A DNA stretch of 64,000 nt from JBBROS01 sp963752225 (lineage in GTDB: Bacteria > Pseudomonadota > Alphaproteobacteria > Acetobacterales > Acetobacteraceae), in the NCBI GenBank assembly GCA_963752225.1, contig CAVVXS010000009.1:248001-312000 (forward strand). Reading direction: 5' to 3'. Below, one piece after another: positions 48,097 to 58,395 of the stretch (the first letter of the stretch is position 1; each line of letters opens with the position of its first letter). Both the position numbers and the translations under genes were made by a program. Below the pieces are notes generated by a model. The model made no database searches and was not told the origin of the DNA. It was given only the letters and a program-made list of their open reading frames with translations.

Positions 48097-49129
48097 CTAC
48101 AGCGACTGCGCCAGCCGCCACCCGGTTTCTGCGATCGGCCGCGCCATGCGGCCCAGCGCCGCCGCGTCCGGATCGGCGGCGGTGCCATCGAGCGAGCGCT
48201 TGGCGATGCCCTGCACGATGGCAGCCAGGCGGAACAGGTTGAACACCACATACACCTCCCAGTCCGGGTCCGGACCGCGCCCGGTGCGGGCGTTGTAGGA
48301 GGCCACGTACTCCGACACCGGCGGGATGCCGAGTGCCGCCAGGTCCTCCCCGGCGAGCCCGCGGAACACGTGCGGCTCGATCCACCACGCCGAGGCGTTG
48401 TTGGCGAAATCCGACAGCGGGTCGCCCAGCGTGGACAGCTCCCAATCCAGCACCGCGACCACACGCGGCTCGACCGGGTGGATCATCATGTTGTCCAGCC
48501 GCAGGTCGCCATGCACGACCCGCACGTCGCTCCGTTCCGGCAGCCGCGGCGGCAGCCAGTTCAGCAACTGGTCCATGGCGTCGATCGCCTCCGTCTCGGA
48601 CAGCCGGGTACTGCTTGGACCAGCGGGCGAACTGCCGCTGCATGTAGTTGGCCGGGCGTCCGAACTCGGACAGGCCGACGGCGGCCGGATCGACGCCATG
48701 CAAGCGGGCGATCGTGTCGTTCATGGAATCGAAGATCGCGGCCCGCTCCGACGCCCGCAGCCCCGGCAGGCGCGGGTCCATGAACACGCGGCCGGGAATG
48801 AACTCCATGACGAAGAAGGCGCTGCCGATGACGGCGTCGTCCTCGCACAGCGCATGCACGTGCGGCACCGGCACGCCGGTGCCCGCCAAGGCCTGCATCA
48901 CCCGGAACTCGCGTTCCACCATGTGGGCGCTTTGCAGCAAGGCGCCCAGCGGCTTGCGGCGCAGCACGTAGTCACCCGACGCGGCCGACAGCTTGAAGGT
49001 CGGGTTGGACTGCCCGCCGGCCAACGGCGACGCCGCCATCGGCCCGCGGAAGCCCGGCACGTGCGACGCCATCCAGCCGGCCAGGCGGTCGAGGTCGGGC
49101 GCGTTGGCGTTGGCGGCGCTGTGGCTCAC
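48097..49129 (-). pseudogene. Aminoglycoside-phosphotransferase-like kinase, frameshifted
   Basis: From GTG 49129 (GGAAGGA site upstream) the frame reads GWMASHVPGFRGPMAASPLAGGQSNPTFKLS, then VLRRKPLGALLQSAHMVEREFRVMQAL and VMEFIPGRVFMDP. After CAG TAC (48613-48608) an extra C at 48607 throws the frame; skipping it resumes RLSETEAIDAMDQLLNW, the catalytic VVHGDLRLDNMMIHP and VLDWELSTLGDP. Corrected length is 343 residues, typical of the acyl-CoA-dehydrogenase-associated phosphotransferase family, which acts on small hydroxy compounds. Catalytic Asp and metal-binding DWE are intact, so a sequencing error is a serious possibility. Confidence 0.8.
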
Positions 49130-49243
49130 AGGCGATCTTCCTTCCAATCCGGGCGGAACGGACCTGGACGGTAGGTCGGCAAGGCGCCGGACGGCAACCG
49201 ACCTGCTGCCGTGTGACGCGAGGCGGGAGAATGGCCGGCCGGG

Positions 49244-50374
49244 CTACAACGCCCAGCGAAGCGAGCGGCGCAACCGCTCGGTGCCGTCGCGGTCGAACCA
49301 GCGTCCATGCGCGAACACCACCCGGTCCGGCCGCAACGCGACCAAGCGGGCGGCGGCGTCCGCCACGGCCGAGCCGCGGAGGTTGATCAGCGCCCGCAGG
49401 TAGGGGGGCGGCATGCCGTCCGGCGCCAGGCTGCCGAACCAGCGCAGCAGCGGACGCAGCAGCGCCGGTACCTTCTGCGCCTCGAGGTTCATGACCAAGT
49501 CGGTCAGCACCAGGGTGCGCGAGCGCTCGTGGAACAGCGCCGCCTCGTGGAAGCCGGCCGCGCCGGGCACCAGCACGAGGGCGAGGCCGCCGCCCCATTC
49601 CGCCGGGGCGGAGCGGCCGAGCTGCCGGTCGAGCCGCAGGCCGCTGCGCCGCACCGCGCCGCGTTCGGCGACACCCGGGGCGGCCCAGGTGGTTGCCCCC
49701 GGCACGCCCCGCTGCCAGTCCTGCAGGAACATCCAATGCGCCAGGTTTGGCGCGACCAAGTGGCGGATGCGGCCGAGCCGGGCCAAGGCGGCCCGCAAGG
49801 CCGGGCTGTAACGGGTGGGCGAATGCAGCAGCAGGTCGCCGTTGCGCAGCCGGATCACCGTCATCCGCGCCGCGACGACTTTGCCGAGCGGAGCGGGCAG
49901 CATGCTGTCGACGATCCACACCCCGTCCGCCACCGGCTTGGGCACGTCGAGCGGCGGATAGCCGACCGGCTCCTGCGCCCGTGCCACGCCGAGCATGCGT
50001 CCGAGCAGCCCGGACCCGTCGCCGGGCCCGCGGCTCGGCAGGCCGCGGCTATAAGCGACCACCGCCAGCTCGGCGACGCCGGCGGCCAGCAGCAAGGCCC
50101 GCGCGGCCGGCTTCTGCCGGGTCATCGCCACCCCGGCCGCGCACAGCGCCACGCCGCCGAGCGCATCGAGCCACAAATGCTGCCGCATGCTGAAACGGGG
50201 CCGCACGCCGGCCTCGTAGTCCGTCAGCAATGCGTAGCCGGTGTGGTAGACGCCCGCCGCGCCGAGCACGCCGCGCACCGCCGGCGGCAGGCTGCGCGAC
50301 GCGGCGAGGCCGCCGAACAGCGTCGCCACGCCGTAATCGATGGCGCCGTGCGTCCTGGTCGAGATCGCGCTCAT
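49244..50374 (-). CDS. DUF4336 protein with N-terminal membrane domain
   Basis: 376 residues. The first ~120 hold four short helices (HGAIDYGVATLFGGLAA, VRGVLGAAGVYHTGYALLTDY, HLWLDALGGVALCAAGVAMT, ARALLLAAGVAELAVVAYSRG), like a small SPW-type membrane module. From ~150 on it is DUF4336, a metallo-beta-lactamase-like domain: GVWIVDSMLPAPLGKVVAARMTVIRLRNGDLLLHSP, HLVAPNLAHWMFLQDW, TLVLTDLVMNL, VVFAHGRWFDRDG. Function unknown. It overlaps the RND adaptor stop by four bases. Confidence 0.82.
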   Translation of the reverse strand: MSAISTRTHGAIDYGVATLFGGLAASRSLPPAVRGVLGAAGVYHTGYALLTDYEAGVRPRFSMRQHLWLDALGGVALCAAGVAMTRQKPAARALLLAAGVAELAVVAYSRGLPSRGPGDGSGLLGRMLGVARAQEPVGYPPLDVPKPVADGVWIVDSMLPAPLGKVVAARMTVIRLRNGDLLLHSPTRYSPALRAALARLGRIRHLVAPNLAHWMFLQDWQRGVPGATTWAAPGVAERGAVRRSGLRLDRQLGRSAPAEWGGGLALVLVPGAAGFHEAALFHERSRTLVLTDLVMNLEAQKVPALLRPLLRWFGSLAPDGMPPPYLRALINLRGSAVADAAARLVALRPDRVVFAHGRWFDRDGTERLRRSLRWAL

Positions 50375-51789
50375 GTTTTGCCCTGTTCGTTGCCGCCGTC
50401 CTTGTTCGCTTCAGGCGGCGGCGCGACCTTCACCTTGTCGCCCTCGGCGAGGTTCGGCGGCGGCGACAGCACCAGCGTCTCGTCGCCCGCCAAGCCCTCG
50501 CGCAGTTCCGCCGTCGTGCCGAAATCGCGGTAGATCGCGATCTTGTGGTAGTGCGCCCGGTCCTCGCCGTCGAGCGACACGGCCTGCAACCCGTCGGCGT
50601 TGAACACCAGCGCCGCGTCGGGCACCACGACGCCCGGCTTGTCGCGCGGGATCGCGATCGACACGTTGGCATAAAGGCCGGCCCGCAAGCTGCCGTCCTT
50701 GTTGTCGATGTCCACCTCCGTCAGCATCGAGCGCGACGACGGGTCGAGCGATTGCGCGGTGCGGCTGACATGGGCGTCGAAGCTGCGGCCCGGCAGCTCG
50801 GGGATGGTCACCTTGGCCGGCAAGCCCGCATGCACGCCAACGGCGCCGCTTTGCGGCACGTAGACGGCCACCCGCAGCACGTCGTCGCGCGAGATGCTCA
50901 GCATCGGCGTGCCGCTGCCGTTGTCGGCCGTCAACAGGTTGCCAACGTCCACGTTGCGCGCGGTGACCACCCCGTCGAATGGTGCGGTGATCCGCTCGAA
51001 CCCGGTCAGCTCCTGTAGGCGCTGCACGGTCGCCTGCTGCGCCCGCAAATTCGCCAGCGCCACCGCGATGCCGGCTTGGGCGCTGCTGACGCCGGCGGCG
51101 CCGGTGGCGGCATTGGCGGTCGAGTTGTCCGCGTTCTGCTTGGTTTCCCAGCCCTGGTTGGCGAGCGTCGTGGTGCGCGACTTGGTGACGTCGGCCAGCT
51201 TCACCGTCGCCTGCGCCTGCTGCAGGTTGGCCTGGGCTTGCAGCACGGCGGCTTCGTTCTGGCCGACCTGGGCCTGCGCCTGCACGAGCTGCTGGTCGAG
51301 GTCGGGCGCGGCGATGCGGATCAGCAGGTCGCCCTTGTGCACCCGGCTGCCGATGTCGACCAGGCGCTCGGCGACATAGCCGGTCGAGCGGGCGAACACG
51401 TTGGCGGTCTCGAACGCGACCGTCTGGCCGGGCTGGGTGAGCTCCACCGGATCGGTGAGGCGCTTGGCCTTGGCGGTGCGCACCTCGGGCACGAAGTCGC
51501 GCTGCTCGGCCTGCGCCGTCACCGCAGCCTGGCGGGTGCGCCAATGGGTCCAGGCGCCGAACCCGAGCAGCAGCGCGACGGGGATCGCCACGAACACGGC
51601 CAGGCGCCGGCGCGGGGGCGGCGGCGGCGCGTCGTCGTCACGGTCGTGATCGTCGCGGTCGTGGTCGTCGCGGTCGTGCTCGCTGCCTTGCCCGTCGCGG
51701 CCCGGCCCGCCGTGGCGGTCGGCGGGCGCTTCGGTGCGGGTCAGCGGCGGCTCGGACACCGGCACCAGGGACCGCTTGCGTTCGATCAT
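50371..51789 (-). CDS. RND efflux periplasmic adaptor
   Basis: 472 residues. Cytoplasmic N-terminus of ~63 residues with a HDRDD repeat, then one anchor (LAVFVAIPVALLLGFGAW). MexA-type parts follow: GQTVAFETANVFARSTGYVAERLVDIGSRVHKGDLLIRI, an alpha-hairpin (residues ~175-250), ITAPFDGVVTARNVDVGNLL, and beta-barrel VYVPQSGAVGVHAGLPAKVTIPEL. It partners the RND permease whose stop overlaps its start. Order permease then adaptor is reversed from the usual. Confidence 0.92.
   Translation of the reverse strand: MIERKRSLVPVSEPPLTRTEAPADRHGGPGRDGQGSEHDRDDHDRDDHDRDDDAPPPPPRRRLAVFVAIPVALLLGFGAWTHWRTRQAAVTAQAEQRDFVPEVRTAKAKRLTDPVELTQPGQTVAFETANVFARSTGYVAERLVDIGSRVHKGDLLIRIAAPDLDQQLVQAQAQVGQNEAAVLQAQANLQQAQATVKLADVTKSRTTTLANQGWETKQNADNSTANAATGAAGVSSAQAGIAVALANLRAQQATVQRLQELTGFERITAPFDGVVTARNVDVGNLLTADNGSGTPMLSISRDDVLRVAVYVPQSGAVGVHAGLPAKVTIPELPGRSFDAHVSRTAQSLDPSSRSMLTEVDIDNKDGSLRAGLYANVSIAIPRDKPGVVVPDAALVFNADGLQAVSLDGEDRAHYHKIAIYRDFGTTAELREGLAGDETLVLSPPPNLAEGDKVKVAPPPEANKDGGNEQGKT
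51634..51678 (-). repeat. Three 15-bp repeats encoding HDRDD
   Basis: Units 51634-51648, 51649-51663 and 51664-51678 differ by one or two bases and encode, on the minus strand, HDRDD three times in the cytoplasmic tail of the RND adaptor (about residues 38-52). His/Asp alternation would suit divalent metal binding, but this is a guess. Confidence 0.8.
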
Positions 51790-54700
51790 GCGTAGTCCTC
51801 CAACTTCCTCACCTTGCCGCTGCGCAGCAATGTGTAGAGGAACGGCACGAACAACAGGGTGGAGCAGGTGCCGAAACTGATCCCGCCCAGCACCGCCCGG
51901 GCCAGCGCCGCGTTCTGCTCGCTCCCCTCGCCGATGCCGATCGCCATCGGCACCAGGCCGACGAACATGGCCCCCGCGGTCATCAGCACGGGACGCACCC
52001 GGGTCCGCGCCGCGGCGACGATGGCGTCGCGCGCCGACGAGCCCTCGTTCTCGCGATGCTCCTTGGCGAAGGTCACCAGCAGGATCGAGTTCGCCGAGGC
52101 GACGCCGACGCTCATGATGGCGCCCATCAGCGACGGGATCGACAGCGTGGTGTGGGTCACGAACAGGCTGACGACCACGCCGCCCACCGCGATCGGCAGC
52201 GCCAGCGCCACGACCAGCGGGTCGCCCCAGGACTGGAAGTTCACCGCCATCAGCAGGTAGACGGCCACCAGCGCGCACACCAGGCCGATGCCGATCCGCG
52301 CGAAGGCCTGGTTCTTGCTCTCGATCTGCCCGCGCACATGGACGGTGTCGGGCGCCTCGAGCTGTTTCTGCGCGTCGGCGACGATCGTATCGATCTCCCC
52401 CTCGAGGCCGCCGAGGTCGCGGTCCTGGGCCGCTGCGTAAACGTCGAAGGTGGGCTGAGTGTTGACGTGGTTGCGGACCGTCTGCTCGCTGCCGCGGGTC
52501 AGGGTGGCGACGTTGGACAGCAGCTGCAGCGGCCTCGGCTGGCCTGCAGCGGCCGGCGTCGCGGTGGCGGACGCCAGCAGCGGGAGGTTGTTGATCGCAT
52601 CGAGGCTGTCGTTGCGATACTCCGGCGTTTGCACCCAGATCTGGTAAGGGATGCCGGTTTGCGGGTCGGACCAGAAGTTGGGGCTGACCTGGAAGCTGCC
52701 GCTCAACGACACGTTCATGTCGTTGGCGATCTGCTGCTCCGTCAGCCCGAGTTCCGACGCCCGCTTGCGGTCGACGTTGACGAAGAACTCGGGCGCGTCG
52801 GTGATCTGCTGCAGGTGGACGTCCACCGCGCCGCGCACCGTCCGCAGCTTCCGCTCGATCTCGCGCGCCACCGCCCGGTCCTTCGCCTCGTGCCGGCCGC
52901 TGACCTGGATGTCGATCTGCGACGGCACCCCGAAATCGAGGATCTGGGTGATGATGTCGGCCGGCTGGAAATAGAACACCGCGCTCGGGAAGCGGTCGTG
53001 CAGCACCGTCCGCAGCCGGCGCATGTAGCCGATCGATGAGCCGTGCTTGGGCTTGAGGGCGACCAGCACCTGGCCATCGTTGTAGGCGACGAAGGTGCCG
53101 TCGCCGAACGCGAAGTTGTAGTTGGACGCCGGCAAGCCGATGTTGTCGAGGATCGTGTCGATCTCATCCGCCGGCACGACCTCGCGCACCGTATCCTCGA
53201 CCTGCTGGAACAGCTTCTCCGCCTGCTCGATCCGCAACCCGGGTGCCGCACGCACATGCAGCGTCATCTGCCCGGCGTCGATTTGCGGGAAATAGTCGGT
53301 CCCGGTGAAGAAGTAGAGCCCCACCGAGCCGGCCAGGACCAAGGCAGCGACGGCGCCGGTCAGCACGCGGTGGTCGAGGGTCGCATGCAGCAGGCCGAGG
53401 TAGCCGGCGCGGAAGCGTTCGAACCGTTCGTCGAAGCGGTCGTGCACCCGCTCGAACCAGCCGGGCTTGCGCTCCGTATCGTCCTTGCGCTCCCGCTCCG
53501 GCCGGACGAGGACGTCGATCAGGATCGGCACCAGCGTGCGCGAGAGCATGTAGGATGCGAGCATCGCGAACACCACCGCCAGCGCCTGCGGCGTGAACAG
53601 GAAGCGTGGCGCGTCGGACAGGAACAGCACCGACACGAAGGCGCAGCAGATCGACAAGGTCGAGATCAGCGCCGGCGTGGCGATGCCGGCTGCCCCCTCC
53701 ACCACCGCCTGCTCAAACTTGCGGCCTTCCTCCAGCAATCGGTAGGTGTTCTCGATCGCAACCGTCGCGTCGTCCACCAGGATGCCGACCGCGAGCGCCA
53801 TGCCGCCGAGCGTCATGATGTTGATGCTTTCGCCGAGCACGCCGAGGATGGCAAGCGACGCCAGCACCGACAGCGGGATCGAGACCAGCACGATCAGCGT
53901 CGACCGCCACGAGCCCAGGAACAGCAGGATCATCAGCCCGGTCAGCCCGGCGGCGATGGCGCCCTCGCGCAGCACGTCGGCGATGGCGCCGGACACGAAC
54001 ACCGACTGATCGAACAGCGGGGTGATGGTCACGTCCTTGGGCGCCGCCGCCTTGATCGTCGGCAGGAGCGACTTGACCGCGTTCACCACCGACAAGGTGG
54101 ACGCCTGGCCGTTCTTCAGCACCGTCAGCAGCACGCCGCGGTGCCCGTCCTGGCGCACGATGTTCTGCTGCGGCGGGCTGCCGTCGCGCACGAAGGCGAC
54201 GTCGCGCACCAGGATCGGCGACCCGTTCACGACCCGGATCGGCACCTGGTTCAGCGTGTCGATCGCTTCCGGCGTGGAGTTCAGCCGGACGTCGGTACTG
54301 GATGGCGCCAAACTTCGCGAGGCCCGACGGCGTGGTGAGGTTCTGCGCCGTCATCGCGCTGGTCACGTCCTGCGGCGTCAACCCGTAGGCGTCGAGCGCA
54401 TGCAGGTCGAGGTCGACCATGATCTGCCGCGGCGCCCCGCCATAGGGCGCCGGCAGGGTCGAGCCCGGCACCGTGGTGAGCGACTGCCGCACCCGGTATT
54501 GGCCGAGGTCATAGAGCTGCCGCTCGCTTTGCTGCGTGGAGCTCAGCGCCAACTGGATCACCGGGACCGCGGACGCCGAGAAGCGCATCACCACCGGCGG
54601 CTGGATGCCGGGCGGCAGTTGCGCGCGGATCGAGTTGGTCGATGCCGTCACCTGCGACAGCGCGAGGTCGATGCTGACGTTGGCCTGGAAGTAGATCCGC

Positions 54701-54975
54701 GTGATGGTGACGCCTTGCAGCGTCGTGCTTTCCATGGTGCGGATGCCGTTAACGTTGTTGCTGAGCGCGAACTCCGTGTAGGTGGTGACCCGACGCTCCA
54801 TCTCCGGCGTGTCGAGCCCGGTATAGGTCCAGACGACGGTCGCGACCGGGATGTCCACCTCCGGCAGCACGTCCTTGGGCATCAGCAATGCCGCCCCGAC
54901 GCCTGCCAGCAGGATCAGCACGGCGAGCACGTAGAAGCTGATGCGGAATTTCAGGGCATATTTGACAAGCGGCAT
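51786..54975 (-). pseudogene. RND-family (AcrB/MexB-like) efflux permease, frameshifted
   Basis: From ATG 54975 (MPLVKYALKFRISFYVLAVLILLAG) the frame runs to GLAKFGAIQY; after CAG TAC an extra C at 54294 breaks it, and DVRLNSTPEAIDTLNQVPI resumes to the stop at 51786. Corrected length is 1062 residues, normal for RND pumps with twelve helices and two porter domains (GLTPQDVTSAMTAQN, VDDATVAIENTYRLLEEG, FVSVLFLSDAPRF, SVGVASANSILLVTF). Proton-driven export of drugs or other toxicants. Because all family motifs after the break are intact, error is as likely as loss. GTG 55008 is an alternative start. Confidence 0.88.
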
Positions 54976-55065
54976 CGGTCGGGTGTCACGCGGCGTGGTT
55001 AACCCCACCGTGACGGGCAGGACGCGGCAGAGTTCCGCACTGCAGCATGTTTGACCTGGCCGGAC

Positions 55066-55968
55066 CTACCCGGCGCCGACCGCCGCATCCTCCGGCTCGA
55101 TGTCCACGCCGACCTTCAGCGTATGCCGGCCGCCGCCCAGCAGCATGCCGCGGACCGGACTCACATCGGCGTAGTCGCGGCCCCAGCCGAGCCAGACATG
55201 CTCGTCTTTGACCTCGAGATTGTTGGTCGGGTCGAGGTCGAGCCAACCATGCGCCGGGCCGAGCCAGCAGCTCACCCAGGCATGCGACTGGTCGGCGCCG
55301 CGCAGCTTCTCCTGGCCCGGCGGCGGCCGGGTCTGCACGTAGCCGGACACGTAGCGGGCCGGCAGGCCGAGCGAGCGCAGCCCGGCGATCATCAGATGGG
55401 CGAAATCCTGGCACACGCCGGCGCGCAGCTGCAGCACCCGCGTGACCGGTGTCGACACGGTGGTCACGCCGGCCTGGAAGCGGAACTCGCGGCCGATGCG
55501 GGCCATCAGGTCCAGCACCGCGAGCCGCACCGGACGCGCCGGCGGGAAGCTGGGCGCGGCGAACGCCCGGGCCTCCGGATCGGCCGGCGCCATGGCGCTC
55601 CCGAACGCGAACTCCGCCACCTCGCACGCCGCATCCGGCCGCTGCGCCAGCATCGCAACCCGTTCCCAGGCCGGCGTTTCGGACAGCCGGACCCAGCCGG
55701 CTTGGCCGGGCGGCGGGGACACCTCGACCGTGCTTTCCGTCAGGATCTCGAGCGAGTCGTGCGCCCGGTCCAGGAACAGCCAGGCCACCGCATTGCCGAA
55801 GTGGTCCACCCCCCAGCTCACCCGGTCGGGCGCCGGGCTCGCGCGAAGCTCGAAGCCGGTCACGACCTGCCACGGCAGGTCGCGCGGCCGCAGGTGCACC
55901 ATGTGCGCCGCCAGCTCGACCCGGGTTGCATAGTCGAAGCGGGTCCGGTGCTGGACGCGCAAACTCAT
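55066..55968 (-). CDS. Transglutaminase-like cysteine protease (first)
   Basis: 300 residues. N-terminal beta domain (LRVQHRTRFDYATRVELAAHMVHLRPRDLP), then a transglutaminase-like core with catalytic Cys in RAGVCQDFAHLMIAGL, His in QSHAWVSCW and Asp in GWLDLDPTNN. No signal peptide, so it acts in the cytoplasm. Last gene of the oxidase/TG/ATP-grasp operon; start overlaps the ATP-grasp stop by four bases. The family is predicted to cleave or link peptides; target unknown. Confidence 0.88.
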   Translation of the reverse strand: MSLRVQHRTRFDYATRVELAAHMVHLRPRDLPWQVVTGFELRASPAPDRVSWGVDHFGNAVAWLFLDRAHDSLEILTESTVEVSPPPGQAGWVRLSETPAWERVAMLAQRPDAACEVAEFAFGSAMAPADPEARAFAAPSFPPARPVRLAVLDLMARIGREFRFQAGVTTVSTPVTRVLQLRAGVCQDFAHLMIAGLRSLGLPARYVSGYVQTRPPPGQEKLRGADQSHAWVSCWLGPAHGWLDLDPTNNLEVKDEHVWLGWGRDYADVSPVRGMLLGGGRHTLKVGVDIEPEDAAVGAG

Positions 55969-58385
55969 GCGGTCTCGACCCCCACCGATTGCAGCGGCGG
56001 CAGCAGGGCGAAGAAGCGCCGGGTGATCCGGTCGGACAGTTCGGCGGCGCCGTTGGCCGCCTGCAGCAGCGCGCTGCACAAGGACGGCACCTCGGCGGCG
56101 AGGTCGTCGGATGCGAGCACGTCGTCCACCAGCCCGGCCACCCTCTGCGCCCAGCCACGCGCCAGGCCGGCGAGCTCCGCATCGCCGGCGTCGCCCAGCA
56201 GCGCCGCCGCTTCCTCGAACTGGAACGCCAGCGCGCGCGGGTTGCCGGTGTCGGCCAGCACCAAGTCCAACACCGGACCGGGCTGCAGCACGCTCAGGTA
56301 GCGCGAGCGGTAGGTGATCGCGCTGTCGCACAGTTCCAATGCCAGGCGCAGCGTGCCGTCCATGCGCACGACCGGCTGGTCGAACACCGTGCCGAGGACG
56401 TAGCCCTCGACCATCGCCCGCTCGATGCGGCGGCCGAGATCGAGGAACAGGCGGCCGCCGCCGCGCACCATGCCCTCGGCCGCCACCCCCGCCACCGTGG
56501 TCGCAAGCCGCTGCAGCCCGGCCATGGCATGCACCATGACGTCCACGCCGCCGGCGCCCGCCTCGTCCACGTCGGCCCGCGCCGCCCGCAGCGCATGGCT
56601 GAACGCGCCGTGTGTCTCGACGGTCATGCGGTCGCGCAGCGCCTCGACCAGGCGCCCGACATCGGCCAGGCCTTGCCCGATCGGGCCGTCGCGCAGCAGG
56701 CTGCGGCGGATCTGCTGCTCGATCGGCAGGCCGATCTCCGCCGTTGCCATCCCGCTCGCGCGCAGGCAGCGGGTCAGCACCTGCAGCTCCACCATCTCGC
56801 GCGGCAGCGGCGCCCCGCGGGCGCGGCGCAGCAATCCCGCCCGCGCCAGCCGGGCTTGCGCTTCGAGCCGTTCCACGTAGCGGCCCAGCCAATAAAAGTC
56901 GTCCGCCACCCGGCTGGGCAGATAGCCCATCGAGCGGCGCAGCGTCACTTGCGCCGGCGGCGCCGGTCCCGGCCCTTCGATGTCGCTGCTGTCCTCGTTC
57001 AGCACCCAGACGTCCTTGAACAACGCACCGGTCGGCAGCGTCTCGGTCACGTGCTCGCCCGGCGCCAGCACCCGGCCCAGCCCGCCCTGCATGATGCGCC
57101 AGGCCGTGCCGTCGTGCATCAGGAACAGCCGCAGCACCACCGGGCGCGGCGTCAGCCCGTCCGGCCCGAAGCACGGCGCCCGCGACGGCACCAGACTCGT
57201 GCTGGCGGCAAATGCCCAGGGCGCGACCGCGATCTGCTGCTCGAGCGCCGTGCGTGCTTCGCGGCTGAGATGCTTGAGCGCGGTCGGCGCCGCCCGGGCG
57301 TCCATCGCCGGCTGCACGCTCCAGCGCTCGACGCCGCCGGCGACCGTGCGCCGCGCTTCCTCGTCGGCCAGCCACATGGTCGCCACCGCCGGCAGCAGCA
57401 GCGCTTCACCGAGCAGGCGCCGCGCCAATGACGGCATGAACGCGGCGAAAGCCGGCGCTTCCACCACCGCCGTTCCCGGATGGTTCACCACCCGGACCGC
57501 GCCGTCGCGGGCGACGTCGAGCAGGCCGGCGACGCCGGGTCCGCCGGGCAGCAGCTCGAGCGGGTCCAGCGTCGCGCCGGGCACCCGCCGCACCAGCACG
57601 TCGACCGCCTGCAACCCGTCCAGCGTCTTGATCGACAGCCGGCCGCCGCGCACCGTGAGGTCACGCGCCTCGACCAGGGCGCAGGCCAGGTCGCGCGACA
57701 AAGCGAGGTGCTCCGGCCAATGCGGGCCGGCCGGTCCCGGGGTCAGCATCGCAACCACCGGGGGCTGTCCGTCGCCGTGCCGGCCGAGCCGCAGCAACGC
57801 GTCCTGCCAGGCCTCGAAGAAGGGCCGCAATTGGCGCACCTGGGCGGAGCGGAACAGCTCCGGCAGCACCCGCGCCAGCAGGCGCCGGCTTTCCCGCGCA
57901 TAGCCGATGCCGAGCGCCCCGCCGGTGCGGTCCGCAAGCACCCGCCACTGCCCATCGGCGCCCCGCATCAGGTCGGCCGCGTACACCTGCAAGAACCGGC
58001 CCGGCGGCGCAGCCCCGCCTGCCCCGGTGCGGCAGGCCCGCTGATAGGAGGGGTTGGCGTGCAGCAGCGCCGGCGGCAGCGTACCGCTCGACAGCATGCG
58101 CTGCGGCCCATAGATGTCCGCGAGCAGCAGCTCGAGCAGGCGGGCGCGCTGCTCCAGCCCGCGCTCCAAGGCGGCGAACTCGCGCGCCGCCAGCGGCAGC
58201 GGCACCGGGTCGCAGCGCCAGGACGGCGCGGCGCCTTCTTCCTCGGCGGCCAGCCCGAGCCGCCGCACCCGCTCCGCCAGCACCGCCTTGTCCAACCCCG
58301 ACAATGCGCCCAGCACCGCGCGCCAGTGCGGCCGCACGCCGCCCTGGCCGTTCACCATCTCGTCGGCGGCACCAGACCCGGTCAT
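55965..58385 (-). CDS. Circularly permuted ATP-grasp domain fused to an alpha-E domain
   Basis: 806 residues, a fusion of two proteins usually separate. Residues ~10-480 are the type 2 circularly permuted ATP-grasp (LLLADIYGPQRMLSSGTLPPALLHANPSYQRAC, GQWRVLADRTGGALGIGYARESRR, GARDLTVRGG-like strands, GRVLAPGEHVTETLPTGALFKDVWVL). Residues ~500-800 are alpha-E: RVADDFYWLGRYVERLEAQARLAR and a helical bundle. ATP-grasp enzymes of this group are predicted peptide ligases; alpha-E is always near them. Operon with transglutaminase-like genes on both sides. Confidence 0.85.
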   Translation of the reverse strand: MTGSGAADEMVNGQGGVRPHWRAVLGALSGLDKAVLAERVRRLGLAAEEEGAAPSWRCDPVPLPLAAREFAALERGLEQRARLLELLLADIYGPQRMLSSGTLPPALLHANPSYQRACRTGAGGAAPPGRFLQVYAADLMRGADGQWRVLADRTGGALGIGYARESRRLLARVLPELFRSAQVRQLRPFFEAWQDALLRLGRHGDGQPPVVAMLTPGPAGPHWPEHLALSRDLACALVEARDLTVRGGRLSIKTLDGLQAVDVLVRRVPGATLDPLELLPGGPGVAGLLDVARDGAVRVVNHPGTAVVEAPAFAAFMPSLARRLLGEALLLPAVATMWLADEEARRTVAGGVERWSVQPAMDARAAPTALKHLSREARTALEQQIAVAPWAFAASTSLVPSRAPCFGPDGLTPRPVVLRLFLMHDGTAWRIMQGGLGRVLAPGEHVTETLPTGALFKDVWVLNEDSSDIEGPGPAPPAQVTLRRSMGYLPSRVADDFYWLGRYVERLEAQARLARAGLLRRARGAPLPREMVELQVLTRCLRASGMATAEIGLPIEQQIRRSLLRDGPIGQGLADVGRLVEALRDRMTVETHGAFSHALRAARADVDEAGAGGVDVMVHAMAGLQRLATTVAGVAAEGMVRGGGRLFLDLGRRIERAMVEGYVLGTVFDQPVVRMDGTLRLALELCDSAITYRSRYLSVLQPGPVLDLVLADTGNPRALAFQFEEAAALLGDAGDAELAGLARGWAQRVAGLVDDVLASDDLAAEVPSLCSALLQAANGAAELSDRITRRFFALLPPLQSVGVETA

Positions 58386-58395
58386 GCCCGCGGCC

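Noticed and set aside
54290..54300. Programmed ribosomal frameshift in the RND permease
   Set aside because: No slippery heptamer or downstream structure; the same break occurs in two unrelated genes with the same CAGTAC context.
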